DNA of 64,000 bases. Origin: Microbacterium oxydans (GTDB taxonomy: Bacteria > Actinomycetota > Actinomycetes > Actinomycetales > Microbacteriaceae). Numbering within the stretch: position 1 is the first letter of the stretch; every line of letters begins with the position of its first letter. The stretch lies in contig NZ_CP092891.1 in assembly GCF_026559675.1 (NCBI RefSeq), forward strand, positions 2,170,001 through 2,234,000, in the 5' to 3' direction. Below the pieces are notes generated by a model, which did no database searches, was not told where the DNA came from, and saw only the letters and a list, made by a program, of their open reading frames with translations. The translations under genes were made by a program, and so were the position numbers. Below, piece after piece: positions 1-10,251 of this stretch.

Positions 1-136
1 CGCAGTATCCGCAGCGCACGGTGCAGAAGGGAATGTGCAGGTACGCCGAGAACGGCACGCTCGTGTCGATCGGGAGGTCGACGGGCAGGTGCCCGTCCGT
101 CGGCGCGGGGTCTCCGAGGGGAAGCAGTCCCGCCAT
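1..136 (-). CDS. hemW: Radical SAM coproporphyrinogen dehydrogenase-like HemW, N-terminus only
   Basis: Only the first 45 or so codons are inside the window; the gene continues past the left edge. The reading (MAGLLPLGDP...) reaches YLHIPFCTVRCGYC, which contains the CxxxCxxC ligands of the 4Fe-4S cluster of radical SAM enzymes in the context typical of HemW (formerly called oxygen-independent coproporphyrinogen oxidase-like). HemW is known as a heme chaperone-type radical SAM protein. The ATG at 136 shares its A with the TGA of the DUF1990 gene upstream, so the two are translationally coupled. The lepA-DUF1990-hemW order fits actinobacteria. HemN is the main alternative, but the cluster spacing and position next to lepA favour HemW. 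Confidence 0.85.
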   Translation of the reverse strand, partial: MAGLLPLGDPAPTDGHLPVDLPIDTSVPFSAYLHIPFCTVRCGYC

Positions 137-789
137 CAGACGGGCGTCGCGTACAGCGGGGAGATCGCGCGGAGATAGCGTGCGAACAGCTCGCGACGGC
201 GACGCTTCACGAGCGCGGGCACGGTGCGGTACAGGAGTCCGTTCGGCGCGTCGAAGGCGCGGACGGTGAACCACACCTCGTCGTTGTCCTCACGCCAGTC
301 GACGTCGAAGGACTCCTCGCCGCTGACGACGGATCCGCCGACGGTGCCGAGCACGAAGCCGATGCGCCGCTTCTCCTCCGTGACCGAGATCACCCGGAGC
401 TCGGAGTCCGCCCGCATCCCGCCGATCCGACCGCGGAGGTGCAGGGTCATGCCCGCGCCGACGAACGGCATGCCCTCGGCGTCGTATCGCTGTTCGACGT
501 CGCGCTTGCTCGGCGCGATCGCGTTGCCCTCGGCGTCGAAGCTGACACCGGCGTAGGCGGGTCCCGGAGCGGGACGCACGTCTTCGACGGACAGACCGGC
601 GGCGCGCTGCGCCGTCCAGGAGAGAAGTGCTTCTCCGGCGGTCTGGAACCTCTCGAGTCCGCTGCCGATCCGCCAGGATTCCTCCGCCGGGATGCTGCGC
701 TCCGGCGGGTACTGCATCAGATCCGGAGCATGGGTCGCACCCACGGCCGCATAGTCCACCGTGTCGTCTCGGAAAGTCCCGCGCCGCAT
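136..789 (-). CDS. DUF1990 family protein
   Basis: A 217-residue protein starting MRRGTFRDDT, with the DUF1990 pattern: an N-terminal DYAAVGATHAP segment, a central WTAQRAAGLSVEDVRPAPGPAY stretch, and a C-terminal FDVDWREDNDEVWFTVRAFDAP stretch. The biochemical function of the family is unknown to me. A longer reading to 831 is open. I chose the ATG at 789 because a TAGGGT -10-like box lies seven bases upstream of it and the family begins near this point. It sits between lepA and hemW and overlaps hemW by one base. No signal peptide or membrane segment is visible. Confidence 0.8.
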   Translation of the reverse strand: MRRGTFRDDTVDYAAVGATHAPDLMQYPPERSIPAEESWRIGSGLERFQTAGEALLSWTAQRAAGLSVEDVRPAPGPAYAGVSFDAEGNAIAPSKRDVEQRYDAEGMPFVGAGMTLHLRGRIGGMRADSELRVISVTEEKRRIGFVLGTVGGSVVSGEESFDVDWREDNDEVWFTVRAFDAPNGLLYRTVPALVKRRRRELFARYLRAISPLYATPV

Positions 790-796
790 GACTTCC

Positions 797-802
797 ACCC
801 TA
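797..802 (-). promoter_or_regulatory. Candidate -10 box of the DUF1990 gene
   Basis: TAGGGT on the minus strand ends seven bases before the ATG at 789. This spacing would start the transcript at or next to the start codon. No consensus -35 is visible. Confidence 0.45.
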
Positions 803-872
803 CTTCGCGTTACCTGAGCGAACACCCCCACGCGCCGCGCGGAGTCACATCCCCGGGCGCGAGCAGGTGCCG

Positions 873-2726
<1,854 letters not shown>

Positions 2727-2735
2727 GTCTCATCG

Positions 2736-2741
2736 ATTCTA
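2736..2741 (-). promoter_or_regulatory. Candidate -10 box of lepA
   Basis: TAGAAT on the minus strand lies nine bases before the lepA ATG and predicts a leader of only a few bases. No clear -35 is visible. Confidence 0.4.
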
Positions 2742-2787
2742 CGGTGACCGGGCACGAATGCCCGACTCGCCGCCGTCGGCCGGGTAG

Positions 2788-2823
2788 CAGAATGGGCGGC
2801 CCCCGGAGGGACCGCCCATTCTG
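2788..2823 (-). terminator. Rho-independent-type hairpin after the peptide-binding protein gene
   Basis: A perfect 12-bp inverted repeat (CAGAATGGGCGG at 2788-2799 against its complement at 2812-2823) with a 12-base loop lies just beyond the stop codon of the binding protein gene at 2839. It lacks a long T-run, as is common in high-GC actinobacteria. Confidence 0.8.
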
Positions 2824-2838
2824 GGGAGTGGATCGGGC

Positions 2839-4560
2839 TTACTTGGCCCAGCCCACGTTCTCCCAGTGGTTCGTGCCGGTGACCGACTCGAACTGCGAGG
2901 GACCGTAGTTCACGACGCCCTTGGCGACCGCGTACTGGTTCGGACGTGCCGCCAGCGGGATCGTCACAGCTTCGCTCATGATGATCTTGTCGATCTCCTT
3001 CGCGATGTCGAGACGTGCATCCACGTCGAGCTCGGCGTTCGCCTTCGTCCAGAGGTCGTCCAGACGCTCGTCCGCGACACCGGGGAAGTTCTGCCCCGAG
3101 TCGGCCGGGTTGAAGATCGACTCCGTCGACGAGATCGGGTACGGCGTACCCTGCCACGCGAAGATCGTCGCCTCGAAGTCACGGGTCTGCGTCGTGATGT
3201 ACTTCGTGAAGAAGTCCGCCGACGGAACCGTGTCGATCTTGACGTCGAAGCCCGCCTTGGCGGCCATCGGCTGGATCTGCTGCGAGAGGATCGCCGAGTT
3301 CGGGGTCTCCGAGGGGATCACGAGGCGGACGGTCAGCTTGTTGCCGTCCTTCTCGCGGATGCCCTTGTCACCCTCGACCCAGCCGGCGTCTTCCAGCTGC
3401 TTCTTGGCGGCGTCGATGTCGAACGCGATGTCCGCGCTGTCGTCCTCGTAGCCGTTCTGGCCGTTGAGGAAGATGAGGTTGTTGAGGACCTCGGGCTCGA
3501 CGCCCAGCGGCTCGATGACGGCCTGCGCCATGATCTGACGGTCGAGCGACTTCGCGAATGCCTGACGCACCTCGACGTCCTGGAAGACGCCGGCGGTTCC
3601 GTTGAGCGTGACGTGGCTGTACGTCACACCCTTCGAGCTCAGGATCGACGAGTCGGAGCGGGCCTTCGCCGACTCGAGCGTGTCGACGCTCGAGTTGATC
3701 GGAACCGCGTCGAACTCCTTGTTGGCGAACGCCTGGCCGACCGTCGAGCGGTCCGTCGCCTTGAAGTTGATGGTGTCGAGCTTCGGCTTGTCGCCCCACC
3801 ACTTGTCGTTCGGCTCGAAGGTGATCGTCTTGCCCGTCGGGTCGAACTTGCTCACGACGAACGCGCCGCCGGAGACATAGGTCGAACCGTCAGGAGCGAA
3901 GGGACCGGTCGCCCACGCGGTGTTGAAGCTCTCCGGCGTCGCCGTGAGCCAGCGGGGGTAGATGCCCGAGAGGATCGACGGCCAGTCCGCGTTCTTGTTC
4001 GCGAACGTGATCAGCACGTCCTGGTCGTTCTCGCCGGCCTCGACGGACTCGATGTCGGACCAGACGTTGGTCGACGTCGGCGCGTACGCCTCGTTCTTGC
4101 CGTTCAGGGCGTTGAACATGCCCTGGAAGTCCTGCACGCCGATGGCCGTGCCGTCGGACCAGACCGCGTCGGGGTTGACCTTGACCTCGACGACCTGGGG
4201 GTCTTCGCTCTTGAGCTCGACCGAGGTCGCGTAGTTCGGGTCGGCTTCCCAGCTGCCGTCCTCGGTGACGACGACGAATCCGGGCAGGAAGAGGCTCGAG
4301 ATGGTGTTGTCGTCGACGGTGCCGGAATCGAGGTTGTACAGGTTCCAGTTCGCCGGGGTCTCGTCGAGCGGGAGGTTCAGCGTCCCGCCGTCCTTGATGG
4401 CGTCGCGGTCTGCGGCGACCCAACCCGTGGCCGGAAGCGCCGACGGCGACTCACTGCCGCCCTTGTCTCCCCCGGTCGTGCCGGGCGCGCACGCGGTCAT
4501 CACCAGCGCGACGCTGGCGATACCGGCGAGAGCCGCCCACTTCTTGGAGCTCGACTTCAT
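2839..4560 (-). CDS. ABC importer solute-binding lipoprotein, peptide/nickel family 5
   Basis: A 573-residue extracytoplasmic binding protein. The start at 4560 gives a classical lipoprotein signal: basic MKSSSKKW, a hydrophobic core, and lipobox VMTAC with the lipidated cysteine at about residue 24. An AGGGGGAG ribosome site lies just upstream. The mature part has the size and motifs of family 5 binding proteins, for example TVEVKVNPDAVWSDGTAIGVQDF and LNGTAGVFQDVEVRQAFAKSLDRQIM. It should capture oligopeptides or a similar solute for the permease and ATPase genes at 4895-8847. It is divergent from those genes, whereas binding protein genes more often lead the same operon. The substrate cannot be read from sequence. 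Confidence 0.92.
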   Translation of the reverse strand: MKSSSKKWAALAGIASVALVMTACAPGTTGGDKGGSESPSALPATGWVAADRDAIKDGGTLNLPLDETPANWNLYNLDSGTVDDNTISSLFLPGFVVVTEDGSWEADPNYATSVELKSEDPQVVEVKVNPDAVWSDGTAIGVQDFQGMFNALNGKNEAYAPTSTNVWSDIESVEAGENDQDVLITFANKNADWPSILSGIYPRWLTATPESFNTAWATGPFAPDGSTYVSGGAFVVSKFDPTGKTITFEPNDKWWGDKPKLDTINFKATDRSTVGQAFANKEFDAVPINSSVDTLESAKARSDSSILSSKGVTYSHVTLNGTAGVFQDVEVRQAFAKSLDRQIMAQAVIEPLGVEPEVLNNLIFLNGQNGYEDDSADIAFDIDAAKKQLEDAGWVEGDKGIREKDGNKLTVRLVIPSETPNSAILSQQIQPMAAKAGFDVKIDTVPSADFFTKYITTQTRDFEATIFAWQGTPYPISSTESIFNPADSGQNFPGVADERLDDLWTKANAELDVDARLDIAKEIDKIIMSEAVTIPLAARPNQYAVAKGVVNYGPSQFESVTGTNHWENVGWAK

Positions 4561-4894
4561 CGATCTCCCCCTTCTGTCGTTTCGTGCAACTGCACAGGAC
4601 TCGTCCGAACCGGGAGGCGAAGGCCCCGACCGGCTACGGAGCAACACCATCGATGATCACCCCGCATACCGACATGTCACGTGCGTGTTGTCCGGATCGT
4701 TATGTAGTTGTCGTTCAATCGGTGTCGTGCACGTCCGACTCCGACAGACATGGCACGATGAGGAGGCTGAACAGTCAGCTCACCGCGGTCGACGAAGACA
4801 CGGCGGTGTTTTGGACAGACGGCCTGGGCGTGCCTAGAGTAGCCAGGCCGCAACAGACGTCGGGTGCGCGGCGATCCCGCGCCGAAGGAGCTCC
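4561..4894. other. Divergent intergenic region between binding protein and permease genes
   Basis: This 334-base gap has no credible gene. It holds the ribosome site of the binding protein gene on the minus strand and a plausible forward promoter at 4811-4840. I see no clear operator palindrome. Expression of the split importer is probably controlled here from two divergent promoters. Confidence 0.6.
4811..4840 (+). promoter_or_regulatory. Candidate promoter of the permease-ATPase genes
   Basis: TTGGAC (4811-4816) and TAGAGT (4835-4840) are separated by 18 bases, giving a leader of about 48 bases before the ATG at 4895, which has its own GAAGGAG ribosome site. Confidence 0.5.
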
Positions 4895-5875
4895 ATGATC
4901 GGATTCATCGCCAAGCGATTGGTGAACTATCTCATCCTCACCGTCATCGCCACGCTGGCCGGTTACGCACTCGTCTCCACCACCCTTCAGCCGGCGGCAC
5001 GGTTCCTCGGCAAGAATCCCCCGGTCCCGCAGTCCACCATCGACGCGGCGCTCGACAAGATCGGCGCCAACCCCGATGTCTCCCTGCTGCAGCGGATGAT
5101 GGACTGGCTCGTCCAGTTCGTCACGACCGGCTCCCTCGGCGTCTCCACCCGCGGCACCCAGGTCACGGCCGACATCTTCGAGCGCGCGGGCACCAGCCTG
5201 CGACTGCTCATCATCGGCTCCATCCTCGGCGCCGTCTTCGGCATCCTCCTCGGCGTGTGGGGAGCCATCCGGCAGTACCGGGCGAGCGACCAGGTCATCA
5301 CCTACGCCTCGTTCACGATCCTCGCCACCCCGATCTTCGTCATCGCGGTCGTGCTCATGATCGGCGCCACCTGGCTCAACAACGCCGCCGGTCAGCAGCT
5401 CATCAACTTCACGGGTGAATACAGCGTCGGAGTCACCGGCTTCTGGCCCGTGTTAGGCGATCGAATAGCGCATCTGCTGCTGCCCACCATCGCGCTCACC
5501 GTGACCGCCGCGGCCTCGTACTCGCGGTACCAGCGCAGCGCGATGCTCGATGTGCTCTCGTCGGACTTCATCCGGACCGCCCGCGCGAAGGGGCGCACCC
5601 GCGGAGCCGCGATCATGCGCCACGGCGTGCGCGTCGCCCTGATCCCGATGTCGACGTTCTTCGCCTACTCGTTCGGCACGATCCTGACGGGCGCGGCCGT
5701 GACCGAGAAGATCTTCAGCTGGCACGGAATGGGCGAGTACCTCATCGACTCCGTGTCGAACAACGACATCAACGCAGCGACGGGCTCCATCCTGTTCGCC
5801 GCGATCCTCGTGCTCATCGCGGGCACGCTGGCCGACGTCCTGTACGCGGCCCTCGACCCTCGAGTGAGGATGTGA
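4895..5875 (+). CDS. ABC importer permease, DppB/OppB type
   Basis: A 326-residue integral membrane permease with an N-terminal membrane segment (residues about 9-27), a periplasmic loop, and five further membrane helices. The cytoplasmic EAA-type loop reads RTARAKGRTRGAAIMRHGVRV and is the contact site for the ATPase. The N-terminal MIGFIAKRLVNYLILTVIATL is typical of the DppB family. A strong ribosome site, GAAGGAG, precedes the ATG. It pairs with the DppC-like gene one base downstream and presumably receives solute from the lipoprotein encoded divergently at 2839-4560. Confidence 0.93.
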   Translation: MIGFIAKRLVNYLILTVIATLAGYALVSTTLQPAARFLGKNPPVPQSTIDAALDKIGANPDVSLLQRMMDWLVQFVTTGSLGVSTRGTQVTADIFERAGTSLRLLIIGSILGAVFGILLGVWGAIRQYRASDQVITYASFTILATPIFVIAVVLMIGATWLNNAAGQQLINFTGEYSVGVTGFWPVLGDRIAHLLLPTIALTVTAAASYSRYQRSAMLDVLSSDFIRTARAKGRTRGAAIMRHGVRVALIPMSTFFAYSFGTILTGAAVTEKIFSWHGMGEYLIDSVSNNDINAATGSILFAAILVLIAGTLADVLYAALDPRVRM

Positions 5876-5876
5876 C

Positions 5877-6794
5877 ATGACGCTCGATCCCACGCAGCTC
5901 GACGCTCCGCCGCTCGAGCCGGAGAACGACGAGTCTCCCTCTCTCCCGCGCTGGCGGCTGATCCTCAAGCGCACCTTCTCCACGAAGCGCGCCTGGATCG
6001 GTGCGAGTGTGCTCGTCCTGATGTTCCTGCTCGCCTACGTCGGACCGCTGCTGTACCCGTGGTCCGCGACGGACCAGGACTACCTGTCGTTCAACAAAGG
6101 GCCCAGCCTCGAGCACTGGTTCGGCACCGACACCATCGGCCAGGACATCTTCGCGCAGTCGATGGCCGGCCTCCAGAAGTCGCTGCTCATCGGTCTGATC
6201 GTCGGTCCGCTCACGGCCATCATCGCCGGTGTGGTCGGCGCCATCGCCGGATACGTCGGCGGGGTCTGGGACCGCGTGATCGTCTGGATCATCGACCTGC
6301 TCCTGGTGCTGCCGAGCTTCTACATCCTCGTGCTGCTCAGCCCGCTGTTCAAGAACCTCGCCTGGGTCGCCCTGGTCGTGTTCCTCCCGCTGTTCGGCTG
6401 GATGGTGCTCGCCCGCGTCATCCGCGGTCAGACGATGTCGCTGCGCGAGCGCGACTACGTCAAGGCCGCGCGGTTCATGGGCGTCGGCGGATTCACGATC
6501 ATCCGCCGCCACATCCTCCCCAACGTCGCCTCGCTGCTGATCATCGATGCGACCCTGGGTGTCGGCGCGGCGATCCTCGCGGAGACGACGCTGAGCTACT
6601 TCGGCTTCGGCATCCAGCCCCCCGACGTGTCCCTGGGCACGCTGCTCGCCGCGGGAAGCGCGGCCGCCACCACCCGCCCCTGGCTCTTCATCCCACCGGC
6701 GATCCTCCTCGTCGCCACTGTGCTCGCCTCGAGTCTGCTCGGAGATGCACTGCGTGACGCCGTCGACCCGACCTCGGAGAACAACCGTGCCTGA
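5877..6794 (+). CDS. ABC importer permease, DppC/OppC type
   Basis: A 305-residue second permease subunit. It begins with a cytoplasmic tail of about 35 residues, then a membrane segment (IGASVLVLMFLLAYVGPLLYP), the OppC-type region with HWFGTDTIGQDIFAQ, further helices, and the ATPase-contact loop DYVKAARFMGVGGFTIIRRH. The ATG follows the stop of the first permease after a single base, and its 3' end overlaps the ATPase start by eight bases, so the three genes are translated as one unit. It forms the heterodimeric membrane channel with the upstream gene. Confidence 0.93.
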   Translation: MTLDPTQLDAPPLEPENDESPSLPRWRLILKRTFSTKRAWIGASVLVLMFLLAYVGPLLYPWSATDQDYLSFNKGPSLEHWFGTDTIGQDIFAQSMAGLQKSLLIGLIVGPLTAIIAGVVGAIAGYVGGVWDRVIVWIIDLLLVLPSFYILVLLSPLFKNLAWVALVVFLPLFGWMVLARVIRGQTMSLRERDYVKAARFMGVGGFTIIRRHILPNVASLLIIDATLGVGAAILAETTLSYFGFGIQPPDVSLGTLLAAGSAAATTRPWLFIPPAILLVATVLASSLLGDALRDAVDPTSENNRA

Positions 6795-8847
6795 ACCTCT
6801 GCTTCGCGTCAGCGACCTCAATGTCACCTTCGAGACGAAGGCCCGCACCGTGCACGCGGTGCGCGGCGTGAGCTACGAGGTCAACCGCGGCGAGTTCCTC
6901 GCGATCGTGGGCGAGTCCGGTTCGGGCAAGTCCGTGTCGTCGATGGCCGTCATGGGCCTGCTCCCGAGCACCGCCAACGTCACGGGATCGATCACCTACG
7001 ACGGCAAGGAGCTCCTCGGATCCTCCGACCGCCAGCTGTCGAAGATGCGCGGCTCCGACATCGCGATGGTGTTCCAGGACCCGCTCTCCGCGCTGACGCC
7101 GGTCTACACGATCGGCCAGCAGATCATCGAGGGCCTCAAGCTGCACCAGCCGGGCCTCAGCGCCCAGGCTCTCGACGCCCGGGCGATCGAGCTGCTCGAC
7201 ATCGTCGGCATCCCGGAGCCGCGGCGACGGGTGAAGTCGTTCCCGCACGAGTTCTCCGGAGGAATGCGCCAGCGCGCGATGATCGCCATCGCGATCGCGA
7301 ACGACCCGAAGCTGATCATCGCCGACGAGCCGACGACCGCCCTCGACGTCACCATCCAGGCGCAGATCCTGGATGTGCTCCAGACCGCCAAGGACATCAC
7401 CGGCGCCGCCGTGGTCCTCATCACCCACGACCTCGGCGTCGTCGCCGGCAACGCGGATCGCGTCGCCGTCATGTACGCGGGCCGCATCGTCGAGACCGCG
7501 CCCGTCGACGAGCTCTTCGCTCACCCGGCCATGCCGTACACGATCGGTCTGCTGCGTTCGATGCCGAACATGGTCGACAACCGCTCCGCGCGTCTGGTGC
7601 CCCTCGAAGGGCGTCCCCCGCTGCTCACCGAGGTGCCGAAGGGCTGCCCGTTCGCCGATCGCTGCCCCGCCGTCATCTCGGCGTGCCACGACATCGAGCC
7701 GGAGCTCGTGCCCGTCGCTCCCCTGCAGTCCGCCGCGTGCATCCGCTCCGAGGAGATCGTCGACGGTCGGCTCCCCCGCGATCAGGTGTTCTCCCCGCCC
7801 GCACCGGTCGAGGAGATCGTGCGCGAGGTCGAGACGCGCGGCACGGTCCTCGAGGTCGAGGACGTCAAGCGGCACTTCCCCCTCACCAAGGGCACGGTCT
7901 TCCGTCGCCGCGTCGGCACCGTGCGTGCCGTCGACGGCGTCAGCTTCTCGCTGCAGGGCGGCAAGACCCTGGGCCTCGTCGGGGAGTCGGGCTGCGGCAA
8001 GTCGACCACCGTCATGGAGGTCATGGAGCTCGCCAAGCCCCAGTCCGGGCGCATCGCCGTCAACGGCATCGACACCGCGTCGCTGTCGCCCTCCGAGCGC
8101 CGCGCGCTCCGGACGGACATCCAGATCGTGTTCCAGGACCCGGCGGCGTCGCTCGACCCCCGCATGACGGTCGAGGAGCTCATCGGCGAACCGCTCACGG
8201 TGCACGACGTGCCCGCGAAGGAGATCTCCCGCCGCGTGCGCCGCATGCTCGAACTCGTCGGACTCGAACCGAGCTACGCGCAGCGGTACCCGCACGAGTT
8301 CTCCGGTGGCCAGCGTCAGCGCATCGGCATCGCACGCGCGCTCGTCGTCGAGCCGAAGATCCTCGTCCTCGACGAGCCCGTCTCGGCCCTGGACGTCTCG
8401 GTGCAGGCCGGTGTGATCAACCTGCTCGAAGACCTCAAGCAGCAGCTCGGGCTCTCGTACCTCTTCGTCGCGCATGACCTCGCCGTCGTGCGCCACATCG
8501 CCGACGACGTCGCTGTCATGTACCTCGGGCGGATCATCGAGTACGGCGACGCGGACGCCATCTTCGAGAATCCGCGTCACCCGTACACCCGTGCGCTGCT
8601 GTCGGCCGTGCCCATCCCCGATCCGCAGATCGAACGCTCGCGCGAACGCATCCTCCTCTCCGGAGACCTGCCGTCGCCGACGGAGTCGATCACGGGGTGC
8701 GCGTTCCGCAAGCGGTGCCCGCTGTACGCGATCCTTCCTCCCGAGCAGCAGGCCGAGTGCGAGACCAGGTCCCCGGAGCTGCGCACGGTCGAGGGACGCG
8801 ACGTCTCCTGCCACTGGGCGGAGCAGGAAATCCTGCAGCCCGCGTGA
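6787..8847 (+). CDS. Fused double ATP-binding protein of peptide-type ABC importer (DppD-DppF fusion)
   Basis: A 686-residue protein with two complete ABC domains. The first has Walker A GESGSGKS (about residue 42), signature FSGGMRQR and Walker B LIIADEPTTALD. The second has GESGCGKS (about residue 402), FSGGQRQR and ILVLDEPVSALD. Each half ends in the cysteine-containing oligopeptide-transport tail (GCPFADRCP and GCAFRKRCP). The GTG at 6787 is preferred because it begins PEPLLRVSDLNV, the usual start of the domain, and overlaps the permease gene by eight bases. A single fused ATPase replaces the usual DppD and DppF pair and energises the import channel. Confidence 0.93.
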   Translation: MPEPLLRVSDLNVTFETKARTVHAVRGVSYEVNRGEFLAIVGESGSGKSVSSMAVMGLLPSTANVTGSITYDGKELLGSSDRQLSKMRGSDIAMVFQDPLSALTPVYTIGQQIIEGLKLHQPGLSAQALDARAIELLDIVGIPEPRRRVKSFPHEFSGGMRQRAMIAIAIANDPKLIIADEPTTALDVTIQAQILDVLQTAKDITGAAVVLITHDLGVVAGNADRVAVMYAGRIVETAPVDELFAHPAMPYTIGLLRSMPNMVDNRSARLVPLEGRPPLLTEVPKGCPFADRCPAVISACHDIEPELVPVAPLQSAACIRSEEIVDGRLPRDQVFSPPAPVEEIVREVETRGTVLEVEDVKRHFPLTKGTVFRRRVGTVRAVDGVSFSLQGGKTLGLVGESGCGKSTTVMEVMELAKPQSGRIAVNGIDTASLSPSERRALRTDIQIVFQDPAASLDPRMTVEELIGEPLTVHDVPAKEISRRVRRMLELVGLEPSYAQRYPHEFSGGQRQRIGIARALVVEPKILVLDEPVSALDVSVQAGVINLLEDLKQQLGLSYLFVAHDLAVVRHIADDVAVMYLGRIIEYGDADAIFENPRHPYTRALLSAVPIPDPQIERSRERILLSGDLPSPTESITGCAFRKRCPLYAILPPEQQAECETRSPELRTVEGRDVSCHWAEQEILQPA

Positions 8848-8860
8848 CGCGGAGAGTCGA

Positions 8861-9418
8861 GTGAGCACGCACAGCGCCGACCGCATCGTCATCCGCGGTG
8901 CGTCCGGATGGTGGATCAGCGGTGTGCTGGCCGCGCTGTTCGCGTACATGCTGCTCGATGCGGCCGTGCGCGCCGAGTGGTCGACGATCCTGCTGGCGCT
9001 GCCCTGGATGTGCGCGCTGCTGCTCGTGTGCTGGGGGCTGCTCATCCGGCCCTGCCTGATCGTCCAACCGTCCGGACTGACCGTGGTGAACATCGTCCGG
9101 ACGCACGCGCTCCCCTGGCGCGAGATCGCCGACCTCCACGTGCGCTACCAGCTCGTCATCACGCTGAGGGACGGCACCGTGATCCGCGCCTGGGGCTCGC
9201 CCACGGTACGCCCCGCCCGCAGCGATCCGGACACCCCGAAGCCACCGCGCAACCGCGCGTTCGTCGGGGTGGTCGAAGCCATCGAGCAGGCCCGCGACGA
9301 GGTCGGTCGCCCTGCCGACCGCGGGGATCGCCCTTCCGTGCGCGTCGTGTGGTGGCCGATGGTCGCGTTGGCGGTCGCCGTGGCGCTGGGGATCACCACC
9401 GCGCGTCTGATCGGGTGA
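8861..9418 (+). CDS. PH-domain-like membrane protein of unknown role
   Basis: A 185-residue protein starting at GTG 8861, with GGAGAG just upstream and 13 bases after the ATPase stop. Two N-terminal membrane segments (about residues 17-36 and 42-60) are followed by a bacterial PH-like region (LIVQPSGLTVVNIVRTHALPWREIADLHV), a hydrophilic linker, and a final membrane helix (WWPMVALAVAVALGITTA). Similar proteins in actinobacteria are annotated only as PH domain-containing. It may be cotranscribed with the importer, but nothing links it functionally. Its stop codon lies inside the first unit of the tandem repeat at 9405. Confidence 0.75.
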   Translation: MSTHSADRIVIRGASGWWISGVLAALFAYMLLDAAVRAEWSTILLALPWMCALLLVCWGLLIRPCLIVQPSGLTVVNIVRTHALPWREIADLHVRYQLVITLRDGTVIRAWGSPTVRPARSDPDTPKPPRNRAFVGVVEAIEQARDEVGRPADRGDRPSVRVVWWPMVALAVAVALGITTARLIG

Positions 9419-9480
9419 GCGACGTCTGATCGGGTGAGCGACGTCTGATCGGGTGAGCGACGTCTGATCGGGTGAGCGAC
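9405..9480 (+). repeat. Four perfect tandem copies of a 19-bp unit
   Basis: The unit GTCTGATCGGGTGAGCGAC occurs four times without a mismatch at 9405-9423, 9424-9442, 9443-9461 and 9462-9480. The first copy includes the last codons and stop of the PH-domain gene. The array ends 27 bases before the -10 box of the hydrolase gene. Because each unit repeats the stop, changes in copy number would leave the protein unaltered but would change the spacer before the next promoter. Confidence 0.97.
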
Positions 9481-9507
9481 GAGCGGTGCGGGCACAGGCA
9501 CGGGTTC

Positions 9508-9513
9508 TAGGCT
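9508..9513 (+). promoter_or_regulatory. -10 box of the alpha/beta hydrolase gene, leaderless geometry
   Basis: TAGGCT ends exactly six bases before the GTG start at 9520, so transcription would begin at the start codon. No consensus -35 is visible. Confidence 0.6.
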
Positions 9514-9519
9514 GAACGC

Positions 9520-10251
9520 GTGAGCGCCCAGATCGTCCTCGTCCACGGCATCCGCACTTCGTCCACGATGTGGCGAGCCCAGCTCAGCTACCTCGATGCG
9601 CACGGCTATGCATCCACCGCCGTCGATCTCCCGGGACACGGCACCCGGATGGCCGAGGACTTCACGCTCCACGAGGCGCTGCACACGATCGACGTCGCCG
9701 TCCGCGCCGCGGCCGAGCACGGACCCGTCGTGCTCGTCGGGCACTCGATGGGCGGACTGCTGTGCCTCGCCTACGTCGGCGGCGCCCAGCAGCCCCCGGT
9801 GGCCGCACTGATCGCCGCTTCCTGCACCTCGCTCCCCCACGGCGCGGGGCTGGCCGCCTACCGACTCTTCACCCGCGCCGTCGACGCGCTCCCCGACCGG
9901 GGGATGTGGCTCACCGGACGGATCCTCGAGGCGACGATCCCCGAGGAGACCCGGTCGGACTTCGCCGCGGGCGGCTACGCGCTGGACACGCAGGATGCCG
10001 CGCTGCGCAGCCTCGCCGCCCTCGACATCGCCGCCGCCCTCCCCCGCATCACGGTTCCGCTCTGGTTCGTGAACGGTCAGTACGACCAGCTGCGCCTGAA
10101 CGAATCCCTGTTCCGACGACTCGCCCCGCACGCAGAGCTGGTCATCGTGCCGCGCACGACCCATCTGGTCACGGCGATGCGACCGTCGATCTTCAACGCG
10201 GTGCTGCGGCTCGCGATCGCGACCGTGGAGCAGGACGCAACCGACTCATGA
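9520..10251 (+). CDS. Alpha/beta hydrolase
   Basis: A 243-residue cytoplasmic hydrolase. It has the oxyanion-hole region VHGIRTSSTMW (residues 8-18), the nucleophile elbow GHSMGG with Ser76, a likely acid in NGQYDQLRL, and the catalytic histidine in PRTTHLVTAMRP near residue 216. The fold class is lipase/esterase-like, and the substrate cannot be inferred. The GTG start is supported by a TAGGCT box six bases upstream and no ribosome site, so the mRNA is probably leaderless. Its 3' end overlaps the convergent MFS gene by six bases. Confidence 0.88.
   Translation: MSAQIVLVHGIRTSSTMWRAQLSYLDAHGYASTAVDLPGHGTRMAEDFTLHEALHTIDVAVRAAAEHGPVVLVGHSMGGLLCLAYVGGAQQPPVAALIAASCTSLPHGAGLAAYRLFTRAVDALPDRGMWLTGRILEATIPEETRSDFAAGGYALDTQDAALRSLAALDIAAALPRITVPLWFVNGQYDQLRLNESLFRRLAPHAELVIVPRTTHLVTAMRPSIFNAVLRLAIATVEQDATDS

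Noticed and set aside
6688..9093. Reverse open frame of 801 codons opposite the fused ATPase
   Set aside because: Antisense of a gene with two complete ABC domains; composition is Arg, Asp, Val and His rich with no family motif.
9405..9480. CRISPR array
   Set aside because: The four 19-base copies are directly adjacent with no spacers, so it is a tandem repeat.
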